A DNA stretch of 64,000 nt, from positions 62,001 through 126,000 of the forward strand of contig JACKDW010000010.1 in NCBI GenBank assembly GCA_020633295.1. Reading direction: 5' to 3'. How positions within the stretch are numbered: the stretch's first letter is position 1; the number at the start of each line of letters is the position of its first letter. The notes under the pieces were generated by a model. The model saw only the letters and a program-made list of their open reading frames with translations, was not told the DNA's origin and did not search any database. This DNA comes from Myxococcales bacterium (GTDB lineage: Bacteria > Myxococcota_A > Polyangia > Nannocystales > Nannocystaceae). Below, in pieces: positions 8,425 through 15,973 of the stretch. Made by a program: the position numbers and the translations under genes.

Positions 8425-9633
8425 GTGCGTCGCCGTCGTCGCTCCTTGGCTCTGCTCGCGTGCCTGAGCTGTCGCGGCTCGGCGCCCGCGGTGGTCGAGC
8501 CGTCGCCGCCGGCCACGGTAGACGCAGTGAGCGAAGAAGAGGACGATCGCGCGGCGAGCTCGGCGCCAACCGCCGCCGCGAAGGAACTCGTGGAGGCGGC
8601 CAAGAAGGAGCGCGGGGAGCAGCTCGCGGAGCTGGTCAAGCAGAAGCTCGAGGAGAAGAAGCTCGAGGAGAAGAAGCTCGAGGAGGAGAAGCTCGAGGAG
8701 GAGAAGAAGCTCGAGCAGGAGAAGCCCGAGACCGCCGAGCCCGACGCGGAGCCCGAGCCGGACCCATCTCCCTTCGCGCCCGCGCTCGCCCAGCTCACGC
8801 GCGCGCCCGTCACCGTCCTCGATACGGTCGACACGCCCGACGGGACGTTCGTCGCGTACCGCTTCAACACCCTGGCCGCTCACCTCGGCAAGCTCTCGTC
8901 GAAGGCGCGGGCGAGGGCCGAGGCGCGGATCGAGCGCTTCGAGGCGAGCTGCACGGCGGATCGGGAGCAGGCGCTCGCGTCGCTCCCGGAGGCCGACCGC
9001 GACTCCTACAACGATCAGCTCCCGCCTTGTGACGTGCGGGCCGCCTGGAGCCTCATCAAGCGGCCGCCGCCGGACTGCGGCAAGCACTCCTGCACCGAGG
9101 CCCCCGACGACATGTCGCCGCGCTGCGACGCGCTCGGGGTCGCGCTGATGCGCTCGCCAGGCAGCGTGCGCGCGCGTCGTATCCTGACTGAAGAGTCCTG
9201 TCTTGATCGCCTGGAGCCGCTGCGGCGCGAGCACGTCACCGGGCAGGGGCGGGCGGAGATCCTGGTGACCGCGACCCACGAGGAGTGGGACTCGGCCCAC
9301 TACTGGGGCTGGAGCGTCAACACCTCGCGGCGGCGCCTGCTCGCGTTCAAGCTCGACCGCGGCCGGCTCGAGCAGGTCCTCGAGCTCGAGCTCGACGAGT
9401 ACATCTTCCTGGAGGACACGCTGCGCGCCTCGACTCGCTACAAGCTCGAGCGGCCGGGCGTGATCACGCGCTACTGCGAAGCCTGGAACAGCATCCACGA
9501 CGGCGTTCAGATCACGCAGGAGCGCTGGGACGAGGCCCGCCGGGGGTGGGGCGAGGCGCAGATCATCGAGGAGGAGCTGGGGACGATCCCCGACGACGCG
9601 CTGCCGCTCGATCGCTGGGGGGCCGAGCGGTGA
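8425..9633 (+). CDS. Lipoprotein of unknown function with KLEE-repeat charged helix
   Basis: A 402-residue protein of unrecognised family. It begins with four Arg, a hydrophobic core and a Cys (LSC) typical of lipoprotein signals. Residues about 60-105 are a highly charged helix built from KLEEKKLEEEK units, likely a single alpha helix or coiled-coil spacer. The rest is a globular domain with several Cys (about residues 170-265) and a Trp-rich segment (HYWGWSVN, EAWNSIHDG). The charged spacer and lipid anchor suggest it projects from a membrane. It stands alone, with a long gap on the 5' side. Function not assigned. Confidence 0.75.
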   Translation: MRRRRRSLALLACLSCRGSAPAVVEPSPPATVDAVSEEEDDRAASSAPTAAAKELVEAAKKERGEQLAELVKQKLEEKKLEEKKLEEEKLEEEKKLEQEKPETAEPDAEPEPDPSPFAPALAQLTRAPVTVLDTVDTPDGTFVAYRFNTLAAHLGKLSSKARARAEARIERFEASCTADREQALASLPEADRDSYNDQLPPCDVRAAWSLIKRPPPDCGKHSCTEAPDDMSPRCDALGVALMRSPGSVRARRILTEESCLDRLEPLRREHVTGQGRAEILVTATHEEWDSAHYWGWSVNTSRRRLLAFKLDRGRLEQVLELELDEYIFLEDTLRASTRYKLERPGVITRYCEAWNSIHDGVQITQERWDEARRGWGEAQIIEEELGTIPDDALPLDRWGAER

Positions 9634-9767
9634 TCCGCTGAACGCGTCGCGCGTGGACGCGCCGTGAAGGTGCGGAGACGCGCCGCGCCGGACGACGCGA
9701 CTAGATCCTGTCTCTGAGGACCGGTGGTAGCGAGCCGCGCTCGAGGACAGGCGACGGCTCGCGCGCG

Positions 9768-9773
9768 TACACT
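9768..9773 (+). promoter_or_regulatory. -10-like TACACT before the lipoprotein remnant
   Basis: TACACT 16 bases before the ATG at 9790; the promoter appears intact although the gene it serves looks broken. Confidence 0.35.
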
Positions 9774-9789
9774 CGATCGCGAGACGAAC

Positions 9790-10032
9790 ATGAACAGCTC
9801 CCTCGCTCTCCCGCTCGTCGCCGTGGTGGCCTGCGGACCGGCGGGCGCGCCGGACGACGCGAAGCCCGAGGAGTCGCGCGCCGCGAGCAGGGGCGATGTC
9901 GAGGTCCAGACCGCCAAGAAGACCGGCGCCGCCGCGGTCGCGGCGGCGGCGCCGCGTGGTCGGGCGTACGTGTGCTCCAGGCCGCCGTGGTCTCCGACCG
10001 CGTCTTGGGCACGACGTGGGCACGGCCTCTGA
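9790..10032 (+). pseudogene. Lipoprotein N-terminal remnant
   Basis: An 80-codon frame starting with a good lipoprotein signal (SSLALPLVAVVAC) and a short acidic linker. Around 9950 the codon bias is lost in this frame. A neighbouring frame (GVRVLQAAVVSDRVLG and on to LSE) has the usual third-position bias and ends in TGA at 10038-10040. This looks like the start of a larger secreted protein disrupted by an indel. It may be the missing front end of the beta-helix gene that follows at 10072, or an unrelated fragment; the sequence alone does not decide. Confidence 0.45.
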
Positions 10033-10060
10033 GCGAGTGAGGAACCCGCAACAACATCAG

Positions 10061-10069
10061 TGGCTTAAG
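10061..10069 (+). repeat. Copy 1 of direct repeat TGGCTTAAG
   Basis: This AT-leaning 9-mer recurs at 11376-11384, just past the 3' end of the beta-helix gene. Its TAA is the in-frame stop immediately upstream of that gene's first ATG. Confidence 0.6.
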
Positions 10070-10071
10070 CG

Positions 10072-11319
10072 ATGATGTCCGACTTCAACCTCAAGACGGA
10101 GCCACGCTGCGACGGCTCCGCCAACCTCGGCGCCTTCGTGCAGTACAACACGCGCGTCCATCACCACTACATTCACAACACGGGGGGCGAGGGCGTGTAC
10201 TTCGGGAGCACCGGCTTCGGCGGGCGCGTGTACACCTGCGACGGCGAGGAGGTCACGCTCTACCCGCATGAGCATCACGGGGCGTGGCTGCACCACCTGC
10301 GGATCGAGGACACTGGCTGGGATGGCCTGCAGGTCGGGGTCACGCCGAAGGACTGCTACGTCTACGACAACACCGTCATCAACGTCGGCCTCGAGAACGT
10401 GCAGTACCAGACGCAGGGGCTGCAGGTCGGCGGCGGCTCGTCGTGTCGCGTCTACAACAACTACGTCGCCAACGGGCCGGCGATGGGGATCATCATCCTC
10501 GCGCCCCAGGACACCTGGGTCTACAACAACGTGTTCTCGAATTTCGGCGCCGACGGGATCTACGCCAACTCGAACGACGAGTTCCCCGGGGTCAGCCTCC
10601 GCTTCGCGCACAACACGATCGTCGGCGTCGGCCGCAGCGGGATCTCGCTGTTCGGCCCCGAGCTGGCGGGCAACGTGGTCGCGAACAACCTGATCGCGGA
10701 CACCGTCGAGGCGCCGGTCGCGATCGCCGGCGACGTCGACGCGCTCGAGCAGGGCAACCTGACCTACGGGACCGCCGACGAGGTGGGCTTCGTCGACGCG
10801 GCGGGAGGCGATTATCACCTCGAGGTGGACGCGCCGGCGGTCGACGCCGGCGCGCCGATCGACGGCTTCGCGATCGACGACGACCACGACGGGGTCCCGC
10901 GCGACGCGACGCCGGACATCGGCGCGTACGAGTGGACGGACGAGCCGGTCCCCGGCGACGGAGACGGAGACGGAGACGGAGACGGCGACGGAGACGGCGA
11001 CGGTGACGGTGACGGCGACGGAGATGGCGACGCGGGCACGGACTCGGGCACGGACTCGGGCACGGACTCGGGCACGGACTCGGGCGCGTCCTCGGACAGC
11101 GCGAGCGCGGGGCCCACGGGCGACGGCTCGGGCTCGGACTCGGACGTCGGCGACACGAGCGGCGGCGCGGACTCGTCGGACACGTCGGACGAGGACGGGG
11201 AGGGCTGCGGGTGCCGAGCGCGGGGGCCGGGCGACGCGTGGTCGTTGTTGTTGCTCGCGGCGCTGCCCCTCGTGCGCCGTCGCCGAGGCGCGGCGCGTGG
11301 GGGGTCCGCACGGGCCTGA
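10072..11319 (+). CDS. Right-handed beta-helix protein with MYXO-CTERM-like signal, N-terminally truncated
   Basis: A 415-residue frame. Residues about 1-250 are parallel beta-helix repeats rich in Asn (YNTRVHHHYIHNTGGEGVYF, DNTVINVGLENV, YNNVFSNFGADGIY, HNTIVGVGRSGI), as in pectate-lyase-like and NosD-like proteins. Then come 13 Gly-Asp pairs, four GTDS repeats, a Ser/Asp-rich stalk, and a C-terminal CGCRA motif, hydrophobic segment and Arg tail, the MYXO-CTERM pattern that directs myxobacterial surface sorting. There is no signal peptide: the frame begins inside the helix, straight after a TAA. A protein with a sorting signal must be exported, so the 5' part has been lost or lies out of frame upstream. 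Probably non-functional unless the upstream remnant is rejoined. Confidence 0.7.
   Translation: MMSDFNLKTEPRCDGSANLGAFVQYNTRVHHHYIHNTGGEGVYFGSTGFGGRVYTCDGEEVTLYPHEHHGAWLHHLRIEDTGWDGLQVGVTPKDCYVYDNTVINVGLENVQYQTQGLQVGGGSSCRVYNNYVANGPAMGIIILAPQDTWVYNNVFSNFGADGIYANSNDEFPGVSLRFAHNTIVGVGRSGISLFGPELAGNVVANNLIADTVEAPVAIAGDVDALEQGNLTYGTADEVGFVDAAGGDYHLEVDAPAVDAGAPIDGFAIDDDHDGVPRDATPDIGAYEWTDEPVPGDGDGDGDGDGDGDGDGDGDGDGDGDAGTDSGTDSGTDSGTDSGASSDSASAGPTGDGSGSDSDVGDTSGGADSSDTSDEDGEGCGCRARGPGDAWSLLLLAALPLVRRRRGAARGGSARA
10954..11031 (+). repeat. Hexanucleotide repeat GGNGAC x13 (Gly-Asp)
   Basis: Thirteen in-frame copies of GGN GAY encoding (GD)13. The same hexamer forms a longer array at 31568. A flexible acidic, possibly Ca2+-binding stalk. 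Confidence 0.9.
11035..11082 (+). repeat. 12-bp tandem repeat x4 (GTDS)
   Basis: Four perfect copies of a 12-base unit encoding Gly-Thr-Asp-Ser, directly after the Gly-Asp array and part of the same stalk. Confidence 0.9.
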
Positions 11320-11346
11320 CCGCGCGCGCGCGCACGCGCGCCACAT

Positions 11347-11411
11347 CGTCTCGGGAAATTGTGGTTTGGATTCATTGGCTTAAGTCCTCCTGAAAAATAA
11401 ATCCCGAGACG
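11347..11411. repeat. 10-bp perfect inverted repeat enclosing an AT-rich segment
   Basis: CGTCTCGGGA at 11347-11356 is the reverse complement of TCCCGAGACG at 11402-11411. The 45 bases between are markedly AT-rich for this DNA and contain the second TGGCTTAAG (11376-11384) and an A-rich run. It lies between the beta-helix gene and the sigma factor gene. It could be a terminator-like structure, an operator for the sigma locus, or a small element remnant. Confidence 0.55.
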
Positions 11412-11477
11412 TGCGACACCTCGGGGGCCCTCGCTGACATGGACTGTGACGCCGGAGCGCGTCGAGGAGCCCGGGCG

Positions 11478-12128
11478 GTGTCGCGCGAATCCGAGAGAAC
11501 CAGAGACCTCCTCCGCGCGGCGGCCAGCGGTGACGACGCGGCGCTGACGGAGCTGTACGAGCGGCACGTCGACGGGCTGTACGCGTTCGTGTTCTACCGG
11601 GTCGGCCGCGACCCGAGCCTCGCCGAGGACGTGCTTCAAGAGACGTTCTTGGCCGGCCTCGAGCGCGCGAGCCAGTTCGACCCGGCCCGCGGCTCGCTGC
11701 ACATGTGGCTGTGCACGCTCTCGCGCAACATCATCCGCGCGCAGCTGCGGGCCGCCCGGCGGCCGCGCGAGCTGGCGGCGACCTGGGCGCGGATCGACGC
11801 GACGCTGGCGCAGGTGTTCCAGGCGCTCGCGGACGAGCCGCTCGGCGACGAGGTGCTCGCGCGCGAGGAGACGCGGGAGCTCGTGCACATGACGATCGCC
11901 AACCTCCCGGACATGTACCGCGACGCGCTCGAGCGTAAATATGTACAAGGGGACAGCCTCCGCGAGATCGCGGGGGCGCTGCGCGTCTCCGAGGTCGCGG
12001 CGAAGTCGCTGCTGGCCCGCGCGCGGCGAGCGTTCCGCGAGACCTTCACGACGCTGGTCGACGCCTTCGCCGAGCTGGAGCCGGCAGGGGCGGCGACGAG
12101 CGCTCGCGCCGTGAAAGGAGGCGCGTGA
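11478..12128 (+). CDS. ECF-type RNA polymerase sigma factor
   Basis: A 216-residue sigma-70 family protein with only regions 2 and 4. Region 2: ALTELYERHVDGLYAFVFYR, AEDVLQETFLAGLE and the WLCTLSRNIIRAQ helix. Region 4: LPDMYRDALERKYVQGDSLREIAGALRVSEVAAKSLLARARRAF. It directs polymerase to a dedicated promoter set. The start is GTG 11478, with GAGGAG at 11464-11469; ATG 11439 is an alternative. Its TGA overlaps the ATG of the next gene (TGATG), so the two are translationally coupled. That next gene carries a short cytoplasmic segment, a membrane span and a FecR domain and is the obvious anti-sigma/sensor partner; no separate anti-sigma gene is present. Confidence 0.92.
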   Translation: MSRESERTRDLLRAAASGDDAALTELYERHVDGLYAFVFYRVGRDPSLAEDVLQETFLAGLERASQFDPARGSLHMWLCTLSRNIIRAQLRAARRPRELAATWARIDATLAQVFQALADEPLGDEVLAREETRELVHMTIANLPDMYRDALERKYVQGDSLREIAGALRVSEVAAKSLLARARRAFRETFTTLVDAFAELEPAGAATSARAVKGGA

Positions 12129-15100
12129 TGACACAGCAGCACGAGACGGGCACGCCAGACGTGCTCGAGCGAAACATCGACGAGCTGATGCGGAGGGCGG
12201 CGGGCTCGCCCGCGCGGCCGCGCCTCGAGCCTGAGGCGCGCGCGCGGGTCCTCGGCGAGCTCAAGCGCCGACGCGCGGGCGGAGGTCAGGGCGAGGCCGC
12301 CCAGGGCGACGCGGCGCCGACGGGCGACGCGGCGCCGACGGGCGGCGCGGTGATCGAGCTGGCGAGCCGACGACGGCGGAGGCGGACGATCGCGGCGGTC
12401 GCGGTGGCGCTCGCGGCCTGCCTCGCGCTCGTGTGGACGCAGCTGCGCCCCGGCGGGCGCCTGGGCGGCGGCGACGCGAGCGCGCCCGAGCTCGCGCTGC
12501 ACCACGCGCGCGGCGTGGACGCGGAGACGATTCACCTGGCCGATGGAACACGCGTGATCCTGCGCCCGGGCGCGACGCTCGAGGAGCTCGGGCCGCGGCG
12601 GGTGCGGCTGCGCTCGGGCGACGCGCTGCTCGACGTGGCCAAGGCGCCCGGGGAGGCGCCGTTCACGGTCGAGTCGGCCCACGGGCGCGCGGTCGTCCTG
12701 GGCACGCGCTTCGTGATGAGCGCGGCGGCCGAGCGCGCGACCGCGGCGGTGCTGCGCGGGCGCGTGCGCCTCGAGTCGGGGGACGAGTCGCTCGTGCTGC
12801 GCGCGGGGGAGCACGGGCTCGTCGCGCCCGCCGGCGCGCCGCAGCGGCTGCCGGCGACGCGCGTGAGTCACGACGTCGAGTGGGCCCGCGAGGCGCTGGC
12901 CCGCGAGGACGACGCGCCGCCGCCGATCCGGCGCGGCAACCTGCTCGCGCGCAACCCGAATTGGGGCGGCGAGTGGCCGCTGCCGCTGCGGGCGATGAAG
13001 CTCGACGTGTTCATCGAGGACGGCGTCGCGCGCACGACCGTCGACCAGACGTTCTTCAACCCGTCGTACAGCCAGCTCGAGGGCGTGTACAGCTTCCCGC
13101 TGCCGCCCGAGGCCGCGCTCTCGCGCCTGGCGATGTACGTCGACGGGACGCTGATGGAGGGCGGGATCATCGAGCGTCAGCGCGGGCGCGACGTCTACGA
13201 GTCGATCGTCCACCGGCGCCGCGACCCCGCGCTGCTCGAGTGGATGCAGGGCAACAGCTTCCGCGTGCGCGTGTTCCCGCTGCCGGGGCGCACGGAGAAG
13301 CGCGTGCTGATGTCGTACACGCGCCGGCTCGACGGGCTGTACGGGGGCTACCGCGCCCGCGTGCCGCTGCCCGAGCTCGATCAGCCGGTCGGGCGCGTGG
13401 AGATCGCGGTGCGCGTGGCCGACGGGGAGCGCTGGGAGCTGGGCTCGAGCAGCCACGAGCTCGCGCTCTCGCGCGACGCGGGCGCGCGCGTCGGGACATG
13501 GTCGAGCGAGCAGGTCACGCTGGGGCGCGACCTCGAGCTCGAGCTGCGGCCGCGGCGCGACACCGCGCCGGCGCGCGCGGCCACCTCGCGGCGCGCGCTG
13601 ACCCCGGACGACCACGCGGGCGAGGGCGCGGCGCGGGTCGTCGGCACGGGCCTAGAGCTGCAGCACGGCAGGGGGCAGCGCGGAGAGCGCGGCTGTGGCG
13701 CGCTCAACGACACGAGCGCGTCGCGGGACGCGGCGGCGCTGCGCGCCCAGCGAGCGCTGATGCTGCGGCTGCTCGGCGAGCTCGACGAGCGCGACGAGTT
13801 CACGATCGTCGCCTTCGACCGCTCCCGGCGCGCGCTGAGCGAGGGCTTCACGCGGGTCGACCAGGCGGACCCCGCGGCCGTGCGCGCGTTCCTCGAGCGC
13901 GAGGGCGCGGCGCGGGTCGGCGACACGGGCCTGAGCGCGGCGCTCGAGCAGGCGCTCGAGATGCTCGAAGGGGCAGCCTCGCAGCCCGGGCCCGACGGCG
14001 CGCCGATGGAGCCGCACGTGCTCTACCTCGGCGACGGCATGCTGACGCCGGCGGGCGCGGGCGCGGGCGCGGAGGCGGTGACCGCCGAGCTCGCGGCGCT
14101 GCGCGAGCAGCTCGCGGGCAAGGCGACCTTCGTCGGCGTCAGCGTCGGCGACCCGGTGGACGCGCGCGCGCTGCAGTCGCTGGCCGACGCGAGCGGCGGC
14201 CTCCACGTCGCGCTGCCGATCGGCGCGGACCTGGCCTGGAGCGCGCTCGAGCTCGTCGCGACGCTGAACACCGCGCGCGCGCTCGGGGTCACCGCGCGCC
14301 TGCAGGGCGTCGACGGGCGGCCGCTCGAGGGCGCGACGACGCTCTTGTCGCGCGCGTCGCTGGCCGACGGCGAGGAGCTCGTCCTGCTGGCGCGGACGCC
14401 CGCGGACGCGCGACCGCAGCGCGTCGAGCTGACCGGGACGGTCGACGGCGCGCCGTGGACCGCAGCGCTCGAGCTCGCGGCGCCGCGGGAGGACGCGCGC
14501 TACCTGCCGCGCCTGTGGGCGCAGGCCGAGATCGACGCGCTGCTGGATCCTGCGCGTCGGGACATGTTCATTGACGCGGGGGGCGAGGAGGCGCCCGAGG
14601 ACGCGGCGCGCCGCGAGATCACGGCGCTCGGCCTCGAGCACTTCCTCGTCACGCCCTACACGTCGCTCCTGGTGCTCGAGCGCGAGGAGCAGTACCAGCG
14701 CTTCGCGGTCCGCCGCCCGCCCGAGGACGCGTGGGCGCGCTACCCGGCGCCGCGCGAGTGGACGCCGCGGCGAGACGCCGAGCGCTGGGTCGAGTGGACG
14801 CCGGGCGAGCACGTGATCCGCCGGCCGGCGCCTGTGCTGCAGTTCCCGGCGATGACGACGGGCTGGGAGTACACCGAGCGCTACGGCCTCGGCGGGCTCG
14901 GGATCGTCGGCGCGGGCTTCGGCGCGCGCGGCATGCCGACGACGCCCTGGGGCAGCGCGTGGGCGGGCGGGGAGAGCCTCGGCCTGGGCCTGATCGGCAC
15001 CGGGCGCGGCGGGGGCGGCGTGGGCGAGGGCGTCATCGGCCTCGACGCGGCGGGGGCGAGCGTGATCACGGAGGACCTCCCGGACCTGATGAACGCCGAG

Positions 15101-15973
15101 ACGCGGACGCGGGTCACGACGGCGCTCGATCGCGGCGGGTGGCGCGAGGCCGACAGCTTCAAGCGCGTCGCGCGTCCGCAGCAGCAGCAGCACGCGGTCA
15201 GCAAGTCGAGCGGGCTGCTCGGGCCGCTCGGCTGGGGGGTGACCCGCAGCCCGCGGCGCGCCGCGTTCACGAGCTACGCGCCGTGGCCGAGCGGCTACCA
15301 GTACGTCGGCGACCCGACCCTCGATGATCTCTCGGAGCTGGCGCCGGCGCTGTTCGAGGACGGCTTCGACGTGGCGCGCGAGCGGCTGCTCGCGAGCCCG
15401 CTCGCGGAGGGACCGGGCGGCCGCGTCGACGACGACGCGCGCGAGCTGCTGGAGGCCGCCCGGCGCGCGTCGATCGGCCGGCTGCGGCTGCGCACGCCCG
15501 AGGGCGCGCGGCTGTGGCTCGACGGCCGCGGGGGGGCTTCGTCGGCGCGCGCGCGCGGCCGGTCGCGAGCTCGAGGAGCGCGTGCGCTACGACGGCGAGA
15601 CGCTGGTGGCGAGCTACCCCGCGCTCGGCCTCGCCGTGCGGCGGCGGGTCGGCCCGACCGAGCCCGCGCTGCTCGGCGTGTGGGCGCCCTGGGTGATGCC
15701 GCGCGCCGAGACGCTCGCGCGCTGGTACGACGTGTCGCGGCCCGAGCCGCGCGTGCTCCGGCTGACGCCGCGCGGGGGCGAGGCGCGCTGGATCGAGTTC
15801 GTGCTCGACGACGGCGATCGCGTGGTCGAGCTGCGGCGGCGCGGCCCGGACGGCGAGACGCGGCGCACCGAGATCGCGCGCGACGACGAGTCGATCACCG
15901 TGCGCGCGGACGCGGGCGCGCGGCGCTACGAGATCGAGCGCGCCGGCGAGGCGCCGGCGGCCCCGACGAGTGA
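12128..15973 (+). CDS. FecR-VIT-vWA membrane protein, 5' portion of a frameshifted gene
   Basis: First part of a polypeptide of about 1,835 residues. Order: cytoplasmic 1-85 (helical DELMRRAA and ARARVLGELKRR, possibly sigma-binding), one membrane span about 87-105 after six Arg, FecR domain about 115-250 (IHLADGTRVILRPGATLEEL), VIT domain about 271-400 (NPNWGGEWPLPLRAMKLDV, VYSFPLPPEAALSRLAMYVD), a vWA domain with MIDAS motif DTSAS at about 530, then ITALGLEHFLVTPYTSLLVLE and a Gly-rich stretch near 957. ATG 12128 overlaps the sigma stop and follows GGAGG. The native frame is left at a run of seven G (15530-15536); sequence read in this frame after that point is not genuine, and the real continuation is the next entry. 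The vWA beta-1 strand before DTSAS looks damaged. Confidence 0.85.
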   Translation: MTQQHETGTPDVLERNIDELMRRAAGSPARPRLEPEARARVLGELKRRRAGGGQGEAAQGDAAPTGDAAPTGGAVIELASRRRRRRTIAAVAVALAACLALVWTQLRPGGRLGGGDASAPELALHHARGVDAETIHLADGTRVILRPGATLEELGPRRVRLRSGDALLDVAKAPGEAPFTVESAHGRAVVLGTRFVMSAAAERATAAVLRGRVRLESGDESLVLRAGEHGLVAPAGAPQRLPATRVSHDVEWAREALAREDDAPPPIRRGNLLARNPNWGGEWPLPLRAMKLDVFIEDGVARTTVDQTFFNPSYSQLEGVYSFPLPPEAALSRLAMYVDGTLMEGGIIERQRGRDVYESIVHRRRDPALLEWMQGNSFRVRVFPLPGRTEKRVLMSYTRRLDGLYGGYRARVPLPELDQPVGRVEIAVRVADGERWELGSSSHELALSRDAGARVGTWSSEQVTLGRDLELELRPRRDTAPARAATSRRALTPDDHAGEGAARVVGTGLELQHGRGQRGERGCGALNDTSASRDAAALRAQRALMLRLLGELDERDEFTIVAFDRSRRALSEGFTRVDQADPAAVRAFLEREGAARVGDTGLSAALEQALEMLEGAASQPGPDGAPMEPHVLYLGDGMLTPAGAGAGAEAVTAELAALREQLAGKATFVGVSVGDPVDARALQSLADASGGLHVALPIGADLAWSALELVATLNTARALGVTARLQGVDGRPLEGATTLLSRASLADGEELVLLARTPADARPQRVELTGTVDGAPWTAALELAAPREDARYLPRLWAQAEIDALLDPARRDMFIDAGGEEAPEDAARREITALGLEHFLVTPYTSLLVLEREEQYQRFAVRRPPEDAWARYPAPREWTPRRDAERWVEWTPGEHVIRRPAPVLQFPAMTTGWEYTERYGLGGLGIVGAGFGARGMPTTPWGSAWAGGESLGLGLIGTGRGGGGVGEGVIGLDAAGASVITEDLPDLMNAETRTRVTTALDRGGWREADSFKRVARPQQQQHAVSKSSGLLGPLGWGVTRSPRRAAFTSYAPWPSGYQYVGDPTLDDLSELAPALFEDGFDVARERLLASPLAEGPGGRVDDDARELLEAARRASIGRLRLRTPEGARLWLDGRGGASSARARGRSRARGARALRRRDAGGELPRARPRRAAAGRPDRARAARRVGALGDAARRDARALVRRVAARAARAPADAARGRGALDRVRARRRRSRGRAAAARPGRRDAAHRDRARRRVDHRARGRGRAALRDRARRRGAGGPDE

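Noticed and set aside
10592..11344. Minus-strand Arg/Ser/Pro repeat proteins over the Gly-Asp arrays
   Set aside because: Antisense shadow of the GGNGAY hexamer repeat.
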